Shown: one piece after another, positions 28,430 through 47,760 of the stretch
How the letters are laid out: each line of letters starts with the position of its first letter
Numbering within the stretch: position 1 is the first letter of the stretch
Translations under genes and position numbers: made by a program
Notes under the pieces: generated by a model
Database searches by the model: none
The model's input: the letters and a program-made list of their open reading frames with translations, nothing else
Told to the model about the DNA's origin: nothing
NCBI GenBank assembly: GCA_020137815.1
Contig: CM035352.1
Coordinates: 324,675 to 388,674, forward strand
Direction of reading: 5' to 3'
Source of the DNA: Hormiphora californensis
Taxonomy: Eukaryota; Ctenophora; Tentaculata; Cydippida; Pleurobrachiidae
Length of the DNA stretch: 64,000 bases

Positions 28430-30141
28430 TTAGGGTCAGCACACACCTACGGCTTAGTGACATAGACCCCCGCACACAGGTGTCGGCTCCGCCCCCTAAA
28501 AAAGGGTCGTGTCTTTCAAGACATCTTGCACGTGATCCACTGGACCGATTTACATCCCGCTTGTTTCATGAGACTGCAAATTGGTCCTAGTTTACTGGAA
28601 AATACCCGAGAAGTTTGTCTGTCAACAGGAAATGGGTCAAAATTGACACTGAAGTCAAATCTATAATCTGGCTTCCGAGACTTTTGCACCACTCCCAGGC
28701 GGTTGAGACCGAGTCGGACGATATTGGGAGATAGGTTGAGGCCTTGTGAGTACTGGAAAATACCCGGCATCAAATTCTGATGCTAATTGCATCAACACAT
28801 GTCATATATCTCCCAATATCTTCTAAACCGCATGGGCGTAGTGCAGAAACTCTCGGAAGTTTGGCTCCATTGCAACTTATTCTCGCTCCGCGAAGAATAG
28901 GCTCCCGCCCTGTGGACAGCAAGAACTCACGTGCACGCGATGTAAAGCACGTTTTTCAGCAAATCCCGCGCGACAGACTGTTTTGGGAGACCTTTTTAGC
29001 TCACCTAGCACTACTCAAACGTCAATTACCGCCTCATTTCGCATCGTAATGAATCGGCGGGTATTTTCCCATGCTCACAGTGCTGCTTGTAGTGGGAATA
29101 CGGTGTCTGAATAATACGGTATTTGACCATTACAGTTTCTGAAATACATATGTATTTTAAATACATATATATTGGTCTCGTCTTACCGTTTTTCACTGAC
29201 ACCGTGTTGAACCGATACCGTATTCTGACTACAAGCACCCATGTCACAAGGTCACTACGATTCACCCAGTACCCGCAGATTGTCCCAGGACCGAGTAGGA
29301 GCTTGCAGCCAGGTCTTTAAAGAATTGCCCATGTTTATAGTCAATTTTGACCCACTATTCCTCAAATGCTGATACTCGCGGGTATTTTCCGTAAAACTAG
29401 AGACAATTATCTGCCAGTGGCAACAAACGAGATGCAAATCGGTTCAGTAGTTCCTTAGTACCTTGCAGCCAGGTCTTTGAAAAAGTTTGCTCTAAAATCA
29501 ATAACAGGGCGCAGGCCTGTATGTGAGATCGATCTCAGTCTAGCGCGACGTCGATCTCACTCAGGTATCAATGTGGCCAACTCGGAAGTCAGATTATAGG
29601 TTTGACTTCAGTGTCAATTTTGACCCACTTCCTGTTGACAGAAAAATTCTCGGGTATTTTCCAGTATATTAGGATCAATTTGTAGTCTTTTGCGACAAAC
29701 CGGATGCACATCGGTCCAGTTGATCGCGTGCAACATCCCTTGAAAGAAACGACCCTTTTTGAGGCGGAGCCGACACCTGTGTGTGAGCTCAATCTCGGTC
29801 GCGCCTATGTCACCAAACGGCAAACCTACGGCCCTGTTAAAGGGCTTAAAAACCCAAATTTTATTTATTTATTTTGAACACTCCATCGTTATAACCATGC
29901 TGCTGGAGTCAAACCCCCCCCCCCCCCCCCGCCCCAGTTGAGCCAAGGGGGGAGCCCCTCAAGTTGGGGTTGGGTTGGGCTGGGGCCCCCTTGTAAATGC
30001 GCTGGCACTCCCTGAAATGCTAACAATATGGTCCTCTCTGAAATTCACAATTTAGGATAGAAACTATCCTTTTCTTTTAGTAGATTCCCTAACCCTAAAA
30101 TTTTAATTTTGCCGTAGGTGTGTGCTTATGCTGACCCTAAT
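28430..30141. mobile_element. TIR element, ends GGGTCAGCACACACC, split by a 9-bp-duplicating insertion
   Basis: TTAGGGTCAGCACACACCTA at the left matches the inverted TAGGTGTGTGCTTATGCTGACCCTAA at the right. Removing the insertion at 28454-29823 leaves a short element whose right part includes the CCCTGTTAAAGGGC palindrome, a C run at about 29916-29931 and AT-rich DNA. Its termini resemble those of the element at 31267-35996. Confidence 0.7.
28454..29823. mobile_element. MULE-like non-autonomous element, third long copy, 9-bp duplication ACCTACGGC
   Basis: Starts TTAGTGACATAGAC and ends with GTCACCAA plus seven extra bases; ACCTACGGC occurs exactly on both sides (28445-28453, 29824-29832). 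Inside are the same arms as at 30590-31261 and 49672-50334 (AAAAAGGGTCGTGTCTTTCAAG, GGGTCAAAATTGACACTGAAG), but an extra roughly 0.7 kb separates them, including a hairpin at 29085-29238 (AATACGGTGTCTGA with inverted partner). Confidence 0.75.
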
Positions 30142-30327
30142 AAGTCATAAATTATCTAGGCCCTCGTTCATATTCAGATAAAGTTCACTCCATTTTTGAT
30201 GTGAGAGGAAAGCAAGACTATTTTATAATTATCCTACTTGAATAATTTTGTTTAAATAATGTTTATACACTTTCTTTTAATCTTTTGAACACTACATTAA
30301 TATACGTGTTTGTTTTTGAATATTGGT

Positions 30328-30574
30328 AGACTCTCGATTTACCTGTCTGGCGCCGCGACCCATCTGAGCGCACTGTCGCTTATCAAATTGGGGTCTGGCG
30401 CCGCCAGACAGCGATTTACCAGGTGTGAGTTTGCATTGTAAATTAAATGATTACATCCCTCTAAAATATCAACCCTTGCTCAACAAACAAGAACTGCCTG
30501 GTAAATTTTCTGGCGATGCCAACCGATCTGAGCGCATTGCATCGCGCCAGATAGCTGGTAAATGAAGAGTCTAC
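30328..30574. mobile_element. About 245-bp TIR element with internal hairpins
   Basis: TAGACTCTCGATTTACC and inverted GGTAAATGAAGAGTCTA define the ends. Inside, CTGTCTGGCGCCGC...GCGGCGCCAGACAG style hairpins enclose ATCTGAGCGCA; the same hairpin recurs at 36035-36100. Confidence 0.65.
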
Positions 30575-30589
30575 GACTACAGTATGGGT

Positions 30590-31261
30590 TTGGTGACATA
30601 GACACCGTGCGCGACCAAGATTGAGCTCACACACAGGTGTCTGCTCCGCCTCAAAAAGGGTCGTTTCTTTCAAGGGATGTTGCACGCGATCAACTGGACC
30701 GATGTGCATCCGGTTTGTCGCAAAAGACTACAAATTGATCCTAATATACTGGAAAATACCCGAGAATTTTTCTGTCAACAGGAAGTGGGTCAAAATTGAC
30801 ACTGAAGTCAAACCTATAATCTGGCTTCCGAGAGTTTCTGCACTACGCCCATGCGATTTAGAAGATATTGGGAGATATGTTGATGCAATTAGCATCAGCT
30901 ATTAATGCCGGGTATTTTCCAGTACTCACAAGAGTTCAACCTATCTTCTGATACCTTCAGATTCATTCTACACCGTCTGGGAGTGGTGCAAAAAGGCTCG
31001 GAAGCCAGATTATAGATTTGACTTCAGTGTCAATTTTGACCCACTTCCTGTTGACAGACAAACTTCTCGGGTATTTTCCAGTAAACTAGGACCAATTTGT
31101 AGTCTTTTGCGACAAACCGGATGCAAATCGGTCCAGTGGATCACGTGCAATTTGGCTTGAAAGACACGACCCTTTTTTAGGGGGCGGAGCGGACACCTAT
31201 GTGCGAGCTCGATCTCGGTCGCGACCTCGATCTCGCACGCACTAGGTGTCAATGTCACCAA
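30590..31261. mobile_element. 672-bp MULE-like non-autonomous element, exact 9-bp duplication AGTATGGGT
   Basis: TIR TTGGTGACATAGACACC; the nonamer AGTATGGGT is present at 30581-30589 and 31262-31270. Arms of about 300 bases are inverted repeats of each other with about 85-90 percent match by eye. Nine-base duplications suggest Mutator-like transposition. It is inserted exactly over the outer end of the element starting at 31267, so it arrived later. Confidence 0.85.
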
Positions 31262-31296
31262 AGTATGGGTCACCACACACCAAAGTTAAAATTAAA

Positions 31297-34200
31297 GGTA
31301 ATATGGTAGTTCTGGGCTGAACACTTTCGACCGCTTTAAAGCGCTTTAAAGCGTTTGAGAAAGCGCTATAAAGCGCTTTAAAGCGCTTTAAAGCGATACC
31401 GCTTTAAAGCGCACCGCTTTAAAGCGCTTTTAAAGCGCTAAAAGCGCTTTATAGCGGTTTTTGTAGCGATATAAAGCGCTTCCGAAAGCGCTTTAAAGCG
31501 CTTTCAAAAGCGCTTTAAAGCGCCACCGATTTAAAGCGCTTTTTTTTGATGGCGAGAAAAAATAAAGCGCTTTAAAGCGCTTTAAAAGCGCTTTTAAAAG
31601 CGCTATAAAGCGCTTTTCAAAACGCTTTATAGCGCTTTAAAGCGCTTTTAGCGCTTTCAAGCGCTTTAAAGCGGTGAATATCGCTTTAAAGCGCTATAAA
31701 AAGCGCTTTTAAAAGCGGTGTTGAAAAAGCGCTTTTTAAAGCGCTTTACAGCGCTTTTAAAAGCGCTTTATAGCGCTTTAAAAAGCGCTTTTTAAATCGC
31801 TTTAAAAAGCGCTTTATATCGCTTCAGAAAGCGTTTATAAAAACGCTTTAAAGCGCTTTAAAGCGCTTTTAAAAGCGCTTTATAGCGCTTTTAAAAGCGC
31901 TTTCTAGAGCGCTTTAAAGCGCTTTAAAGCGCTTTTAAAAGCGCTTTTTAATGCACTATAAAGCGCTTTAAAGCGCTTCTTATAGCGCTTTAAATGGTAG
32001 AAGGGCCACGGCCCTTGAACACCGCCACGTGGCGGTTTTAACCGCCACGTGGCCCCTGGACGTGGCGTCAATTTTCAGGACGTGGCGCCAATGAGCCTTT
32101 TTGGCGGTGTTCATGTGGCGTTAATAGTCGAAATTGGCGCTTCGAATTGGCGCTTTTCTTTTTTGGTCCCTGCAGGGACGTGGCGTTGGCCCCAGGACGT
32201 GGCGTCAATTTTGAGAGGATGGCGCCAATGGATTTTTTAGTCGATTTTAGCGCCACGTGGTTTTTTGAATTTTCGGTGTGGCGTCAATAATTGACGCCAC
32301 ATAGTTGGCGCCACATAAACTCCGCCACATCAAAGCGCCAAAGTAATTATTAGCGCCATTAACATGGCGATATATTTATATAAACACAGCTCTTTTTTAA
32401 CTGTTCAATCCTTGATGCCTCTGTGGGTCTTTAGGGACTTCTACGGACATTCAGTGACCTCTGGTGTCCTCTTGGGGCGTTTCAGGGGACTCTAGAGAAC
32501 TCTAGTGGCTTTTTGGGGGCCTTGTGTGCTCATCTGGGGCTGCATTCGATCTTTCTGGGCTTTTGAGGGACTCTAATCGACTCTATAGTGGCCTCTAGGG
32601 GTCTCTTGGAGCCTTCTAGGGGGCTTTTAGGTGACTCTAGCGCCTCCTGGGGGTCCCTAGGATCCACTAGGGGGTTTCTGGTATCAGTTTATATGGCGCC
32701 AATTTACATGGCGCCAAAAAATTAGCGCCAAAAATTAGCGCCAAATGATAGGCCAAAAAAACAAATTGGCGATTCGAATTTTTCGGGTGTGGCGTCATCC
32801 GAAAGCGCCAAAAAATTTTGACATCTCCGCCACTCAAAAATTGACGCCACGTCCTGGGGCCAACGCCACGTCCCTGGGGCCAAAAAAGAAAAGCGCCAAT
32901 TCGAAGCGCCAATTTCAACTATTAACGCCACATGAACACCGCCAAAAAGGCTCATTGGCGCCACGTCCTGAGAATTGACGCCACGTTCAGGGGCCACGTG
33001 GCGGTTAAAACCGCCACGTGGCGGTGTTCAAGGGCCGTGACCCTTCTACCCTTTAAATAGCGCTTCATAGCGCTTTATAAATCGCTTTATAGCGCTTTAT
33101 ATAGCGCTTTAAAGCGCTATAAAAAGCGCTATATCAAGCGCTATAAAGCGCTTTATAGCGCTATAAAAAGCGCTATAAAGCGCTTTATAAAGCGCTGTAA
33201 AGCGCTATATAAAGCGCTTTGTAGCGCTTTTTATAGCGCTATAAAGCGCTTTATAAAGTGTTTTAAAAAGCGCTTTAAAGCGCTTTTTATAGCGCTTTAT
33301 GAAGCGCTGTAAAGCGCTTTATAGCGCTTTATAAAGCGCTTTCAAGCGCTTTAAAAAGCGCTTTAAAGCGCTTTATAGCGCTTGTTAAAGCGCTCGAAAG
33401 CGCTTTATAAAGCGCTTTTTATAGCGCTATAAAGCGCTTCATAAAGCGCTATAAAAAGCGCTTTAAAGCGCCTCTTAAAGCGCTTTTTATAGCGCTTTAT
33501 ATAGCGCTAGAAAGCGCTATGAAAAGCGCTTTATGAAGCGCTATAAAAAGCGCTATGAAAAGCGCTTTAAAGCGCTTTTTATAGCGCTTTATGAAGCGCT
33601 ATAAAAAGCGCTTTAAAGCGCTTTATGAAGCGCTATAAATCGCTTTTTAAAGCATTCTATTCGGTTTTTGAATATTATTATTTATTATTGTAAATCCCAC
33701 TTTTTCGTGATCACTTCCACTCCTATTCAGATTAAACTGCGTTTCCGTTGGGGGCGATTATAATTTGGGTGCCTATTGCAGCCTGTGTACAGGTATGCGC
33801 TACCAAAAGAGTACACTTAGACCGAGTTTTTCAAATGTCTATAGTCATGCAACCACAAGGCCAATTTGAGTTAACTAAAGTCTCTTTTTGGGAGAAAGGG
33901 AGTGAAAGAGAGGGTACACCACGGCCCGGAGCACAGTTGGGTATGATATCCCCTCTTTCTTCTATCCTCCCGCGCTGTCTCTCTCAGTCTCATGTTATCG
34001 CGTGCGCTACGTTTAGTTCGGGATGGGGGCGAGTGAGGGATAGAGAAAGAGGGTATACCATTACCACGGAGGATTTTAATAGGTGCGGCGTTTTCGGGTG
34101 TGGCGGGCACCATGTGAGGTTCACAGCCATATCATGATGTTTTCGGAATCTCTAGGGGGTGTAATTTTTTACGCCGTAATCTGGCTGGTGGCTCCGGCTG

Positions 34201-35741
34201 GTTGAGACACAGTCTACAGCTAAAACAGTGTAAAGATGTTAGTTATGAGACTTGAATGGTCAATGGTGACGTCAGACGTGTGTGTAGCTGGTATCAAGTC
34301 AATTGATTGATTAAGAAATACGAATACAAGTGGCAAGTGCTGAGTCATGAGAGCAAGTCGAGAATCTCAACTCTCAAGACTCAACGGCAGACCGCAGACG
34401 GCACTCGGCAGAAGTAAGTGAAAACAAAGAAATGAATTCACTGCCAACTTAGCTTATATTTGAGTCTGAACGGGCATGTTCCTTGGGTACGGTGCACCCT
34501 CTCTTTTTGGGAAGGGGGTAGGAGAGATCAGGGAGTGAAAGATGTGATGAGCTCGTTTTACTATAGAAAGCGCTTTTTAAAGCGCTTGAAAGCGCTATAT
34601 AAAGCGCTATATAAAGCGCTATATAAAGCGCTATATAAAGCGCTATATAAAGCGCTATTTAAAGCGCTAAAAAGCGCTTTAAAAAGCGCTATAAAGCGCT
34701 CTAAATAGCGCTTTATAGCGCCTCGAAAAGCTCTTTAAGAAGCGCTATAAAGCGCTTTATAAAGCGCTATAAAGCGCTTTTTAAAGCGCCACAAAAAGCG
34801 CTTAATAGCGCTTTATAGCGCTATAAAAAGCGCTTTTTAGCGCTATTCAAAGCGCTTTTTAGCGCTTTTTATGGCGCTTCAAAGCGCTTTAAAAAGCGCT
34901 TTGAAAAGCGCTTTATAAAGCGCTAGAAAGCGCTTTTAAAAGCGCTTCCTAGCGCTTTTTAAAGCGCTTTTTAAAGCGCTTTTTAGCGCTTTATAGCGCT
35001 TTTTAGCAATTGAAGTAGCACATTTTATATCGCTTTAAAGCGCTTTAAAAAGCGCTTTTTAGCGCTTTAAGAAGCGCTTTTTAGCGCTTTAAAAAGCGCT
35101 TTAGAAAGCGCTTTTTAGCGCTATAAAAAGCGCTTTAAAGCGCTCTTTAAAGCGCTATACAGCGCTTTCTAAAGCGCTTTTTAAAGCGATAAAAAGCGCT
35201 TTTAAAAGCGCTGTATAGCGCTATAAAGCGCTTTCAAATATGCTATATAAAGCGCTTTAAAAAGCGCTATAAAGCGCTTTGTAGCGCTTTATAGCGCTAT
35301 TGAAAGCGATTTCTAGCGATTTTAAAAGCGCTATAAAGCGCTTTATAGCGCTTTTAAAAGCGCTGTCTAGCGCTATTTAGCGCTTTATAGCGCTTTTAAA
35401 AGCGCTTTCGAAAGCGCTATAAAGCGCTAAATAGCGCTAAATAGCGCTTTAAAGCGATCTGACGAAGCGCTTTATAGCGCTTCATAGCGCTTTTTAAAGC
35501 GCTTGCAAAACGCTTTAAAGCGCTAAATTTTGAAAATAAAGCGCTTTAAATCGGTGGCGCTTTAAAGCGCTTTTAAAAGCGCTTTATAGCGCTTTCGAAA
35601 GCGCTTTATATTGCTTCAGAAACCGCTATAAAGCGCTTTTAGCGCTTTAAAAGCGCTTTAAAGCGGTGCGATTTAAAGCGGTATCGCTTTAAAGCGCTTT
35701 AAAGCGGTCGAAAATGTTCAGCCCAGAACTACCATATTACC
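31297..35741. mobile_element. 4,445-bp TIR element made of AGCGCT palindromes, 8-bp duplication AAATTAAA
   Basis: TIRs start GGTAATATGGTAGTTCTGGG and match over about 50 bases with one difference. AAATTAAA flanks both ends, and the intact sister arm of the host element shows the empty site with a single copy. Most of 31325-31990, 33052-33655 and 34565-35715 is AAAGCGCTTT, AGCGCTATAAAGCGC and close variants, on the order of 150 or more AGCGCT hexamers. Between 33665 and 34560 lies about 900 bp of ordinary sequence with a 129-codon frame at 33748-34137 that I do not recognise. The superfamily is undetermined. Confidence 0.85.
31996..33050. mobile_element. 1,055-bp nested TIR element with CCACGTGG/GGCGCC motifs, 8-bp duplication CTTTAAAT
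   Basis: TIR starts GGTAGAAGGG and matches over more than 100 bases, through GAACACCGCCACGTGGCGG and TGGCGCCAATGAGCC; CTTTAAAT flanks both ends exactly (31988-31995, 33051-33058). The middle (about 32400-32690) is a degenerate CTCTAGGGG-type repeat. Frames on both strands are by-products of the inverted repeat. Confidence 0.85.
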
Positions 35742-36009
35742 AAATTAAAATTAAAATTTTGATTTTAAAACCGCACACACCAGCGGCCGTTAAAATTTCT
35801 CTCCTCATTCTAAAAGTAACAATCTCACGCACGATTTTGACGGTCGCGTTGGATGACAAAATTTTAACACGCCTTTAAAATCGTGCGCGAGATTGTTACT
35901 TTTAGAATGGGGGAGAGAAATTTTAACGGCCGCTGGTGTGTGCGGGTTTAAAATCAAAATTTTAATTTTAATTTTAACTTTGGTGTGTGGTGACCCTATA
36001 TGGCCATAT

Positions 36010-36925
36010 ATGGCGAATCTGCATTTGCGGCAGACTAGACAGTCTGGCGCCGCCGACCCCATCTGAGCGCACTGTCAAATGGGTATGGCGCCGCCATACA
36101 GGCGGCAGACGTAGTCCAGGCATAGTCGAAACATAGTCTAGACGGACTACAGACGTATTACGTCTAGACGGATTTTGCCTCAGACGTACTTGAGACGGTT
36201 TTAAGATTTGATAAGACGATATTATGGTCTTATCAAATATCTGCGGTTTTAGACCCAGTGAGACGGAGTATAGTAGGAGTATAGTTTTTTATCGGAAAAA
36301 CATTTCAAACCAAACTTACAATATGAATAATATAAATACGTTAAATATCTCGTCACGTCCAGCCCGGGGGCTTCCTCAACGTAGCCTCAGGCCACCTTAA
36401 TAGAGAACACCCACAGTGCCCGTCACTCTCAAATTAGAAACAAGAATAAATGCATTATGTTTCATAATGCTATGTTTCCCCGCCAACCTTTCATCCCTAA
36501 CACTAACAGGAAGGCGGGACAGAAAAATGTAGGAAAAATGAAAATGAAACGATAACGTATCATTCTTTAATTCGTCAGACGTACTGCAGACGTACTATCT
36601 CGTTTCTTTAGCACTGCAGACGTAATCGTTTCGATTAAATTTTTCTTACTCCGTCTCACTTCGTCTAATTATGTCTAAAACTTGTTTTGTTCAAAGGCAA
36701 TCTAAAACTGCAGATACTAATATTTGATCAGACAATAAAAATCCTGAAAACGTCTCAAGTACGTATGTTAACTGTACGTACTTGAGACGTACTACTAGCA
36801 CGTCTCAAGTACGTCTGATTACGTCTCAAGTATATCTGAGGAAAATCCGGCTACACGTAATACGTCTGTACTTGTAGTACGTATCTAGACTATATCTGGA
36901 ATACGTACTTGTATGAGTGTCTCTT
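36010..36925. mobile_element. Foldback rich in CAGACGTA/ACGTCT motifs
   Basis: TAGTCTAGACG...CAGACGTATTACGT...GGATTTTGCCTCAGA near 36140-36205 is mirrored by TCTGAGGAAAATCC...ACGTAATACGTCTG...TCTAGACTA near 36835-36890. GACGTACTTGAGACG and its inverse recur many times. The exact ends and any duplication are unclear; a CTGGCGCCGCC hairpin lies at 36035-36100. Confidence 0.6.
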
Positions 36926-36930
36926 GAGCT

Positions 36931-37025
36931 TTGGTGACATATTATAGACACCTGGTGCGACCCCCGCGCATTTGTGTGTGAGCTCATTGCTCAATCTTGG
37001 TCGCGCCAGGTGTCTATGTCACCAA
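36931..37025. mobile_element. 95-bp minimal MULE-like palindrome with near-exact 9-bp duplication
   Basis: TTGGTGACAT and inverted ATGTCACCAA enclose GACACCTGGTGCGACC arms. Flanks TCTTGAGCT and TCTTGAGCC agree at eight of nine bases. It is a miniature of the 672-bp family. A damaged third small copy lies at 37322-37386. Confidence 0.8.
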
Positions 37026-37387
37026 TCTTGAGCCTATCTGTAACCTTGACCTTCTCCCTTGGTCCCTATCGGCTCACACTACACAGTAAATCCCGTGTCA
37101 CTGCACCTCATGTGTGTTACACCCAACACCACATGTCAACTCAAATTAAGGCTGTATCGGCTGTATCGGCTGTATCGACTAGTCTATATTCTCCGATAAG
37201 TCATTACCGGTATTCCCATAGTGGCAGAACAAAGTTCTAAATAACAAGTCTAAATAAACAAGTCGACTGTTTTTTTTGGGTAAAGATAAAAGAAGCTAAA
37301 AGAACAGATCAACTTCCTCACTTGGTGACACCTGGAGCGACCTGCACCGCACACGTGTGTGCGGGGGTCGCGCCAGGTGTCTATGAG

Positions 37388-37610
37388 CCTCTCTAGACGA
37401 GACAAAATCTCGTATGAGACTACTACTATAGGAGGCTCCTATAGTAGTAGGTAGATACTCGTCTAGAGCTACCTACATTTCTACTCTAACAGCCTGTAAG
37501 AGTTTGAACCATTACAGGCTACTATAGGAGCCTCATACGAGGCTCGTCTAGAGATGATTTGGACTCTCGTATGAGGCTCCTATAGTAGCTATTGCACGTG
37601 ATCGTTGTCA
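37388..37610. repeat. Hairpin cluster with CTCGTATGAGGCTCCTATAG
   Basis: TCTAGACGAG, CTCGTATGAG and CTACTATAGGAGGC occur in direct and inverted copies, giving at least three alternative pairings. CACGTGATCGTTGTCACGTG adjoins it at about 37596. Confidence 0.65.
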
Positions 37611-37774
37611 CGTGTGAACGAAATATGAAACGGGGACGTTGTGGAAGCCTTACATTCACACTTCACCCCCTGTTCATATGCCTCATTATTTAGTAAATAA
37701 ATAATATTTACCCGTCACACTATTTACCCGTCACACTATCAGTATCACTTGCACAAACCAAGTATCTGTTTGTG

Positions 37775-38012
37775 GAAGAGAGAGAGAGGAAGGAGAGAGA
37801 GGAGAGAGAGAGGAGGAGAGACGAGAGAAGAGAGAGAGAGAGAGAGATACGAGAGAGAGAGCGAGAGAGTCTAGAGAGGAGAGAATAGGGAAAAGAGGAG
37901 AGCTAGAGATAGAGCTATGAATGGTGATGAGACTCTCTAGTCTATATATCGATCTCATCTCTCTCTCGCTCTGCTCGTTATCTATCTGATAGCTCATTCT
38001 ATATCATCTATT

Positions 38013-38061
<49 letters not shown>

Positions 38062-38065
38062 GTCT
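37775..38065. repeat. GA-rich and CT microsatellites
   Basis: A GA-rich tract at about 37777-37880 and a (CT)n tract at about 38014-38059 face each other and end 14 bases beyond the stop codon of the minus-strand MYND gene, so they lie in its 3' flank or UTR. Confidence 0.9.
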
Positions 38066-38078
38066 CTCTCTCCCCTAT

Positions 38079-46829
<8,751 letters not shown>

Positions 46830-46879
46830 CTATTAGTCTGCTCGTAAAGCCACTTAGAGAGAAGAGAGATTTTAGATAG

Positions 46880-46994
46880 TGAGTGAGTGAGTGAGTGAGT
46901 GAGTGAGTGAGTGAGTGAGTGAGTGAGTGAGTGAGTGAGTGAGTGAGTGAGTGAGTGAGTGAGTGAGTGAGTGAGTGAGTGAGTGAGTGAGTGA
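46880..46994. repeat. (GTGA)n microsatellite
   Basis: About 29 perfect tetramers. On the minus strand it reads as a CACT pyrimidine-rich run ahead of the tentative exon 46771-46829. Confidence 0.97.
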
Positions 46995-47483
46995 GGAAAG
47001 TAGCAGAAAAGTAATAAAAACTGGTCACCTAATAATCGGAGTTTTTTTAACAAACTGAAAACATGTCTGTCAATGTCCAACAAAAGATAATTATGTCAAT
47101 GAGATCAGACAATTTTTTACACATGTTATTTCACACTGCGAGAGAGAGGGAGTGAGCGAGGAAGAGAGAGAGAGAGAGCGATAGAGAGAGAGACGATGTA
47201 GAGTGAGGAAGAGAGAAGAAGGCGGAGCGAGACGAGGATAATACGAGATAGAGTAGGACGTGAGGATGAGACGGATAGAGAGAGGCGGAAGAGAAGAGAG
47301 AGGGTGCCGCAAACAGGGATTAATATATCATGGATAAATACCAAGATGGATTTTAATTCAGGGGTTTACTAGACCGTGTGGCGTGTAACACAGATGCTAT
47401 TGAAGAATACAGAACTGGGTAAGACTATGTTATATCAGCTGTAGTACAACCTACTGCACTGGAGTGTTGACAGATGTACAGTA

Positions 47484-47760
47484 GGGGTTGCTAAGTTGAA
47501 AATTTTTGAATACACAATTTTAAAGTGTTGCACGTGTATTGGGATGTTCTAGGGACTAATTTCCGTGTTTTTGAATTTAAATTTCAAAATTTTTTTTTTC
47601 GATTTTTTTCCCGATTTTTCATGAAAACAAGGGTCACAAAGTGGCTTGCGACTCGAAGCGGCTCAACCGTTTGGGCTGAAACTTCGGAAATCAGTAGAAA
47701 ATTACCCACTGAATACCAGACATATTGTTCCAAAGCGATATTTTTCAACTTAGCAACCCC
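47484..47760. mobile_element. 277-bp MITE, TIR GGGGTTGCTAAGTTGAAAA, TA duplication
   Basis: The TIR is about 22 bases and TA flanks both ends. The interior contains GACTCGAAGCGGCTCAACCG. A second, longer copy (47971-48438) starts GCTAAGTTGAAAA, carries the same interior twice in tandem, and ends TTTTCAACTTAGCAACCCC. Between them, 47905-47970 is a short 3'-end fragment of the LINE at 24297-25230. Confidence 0.82.

Larger units (their letters stand above)
31267..35996. mobile_element. Host TIR element, GGGTCACCACACACC ends, interrupted by the AGCGCT element
   Basis: GGGTCACCACACACCAAAG at the left is mirrored by the right end at 35980-35996. The right arm runs GGCCGCTGGTGTGTGCGG and the left arm resumes at 35742 after the insertion. 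Without the insertion it would be a foldback of about 280 bases with a central loop near 35850. Confidence 0.8.

Noticed and set aside
31996-33050. Frames such as 32049-32240 and 32722-32997 with similar proteins
   Set aside because: They arise from the inverted TIR arms of the nested element.
33748-34137. 129-codon frame inside the AGCGCT element as a possible transposase or captured gene
   Set aside because: No recognisable motif, low-complexity stretches and no supported splice structure; left as unknown interior sequence.
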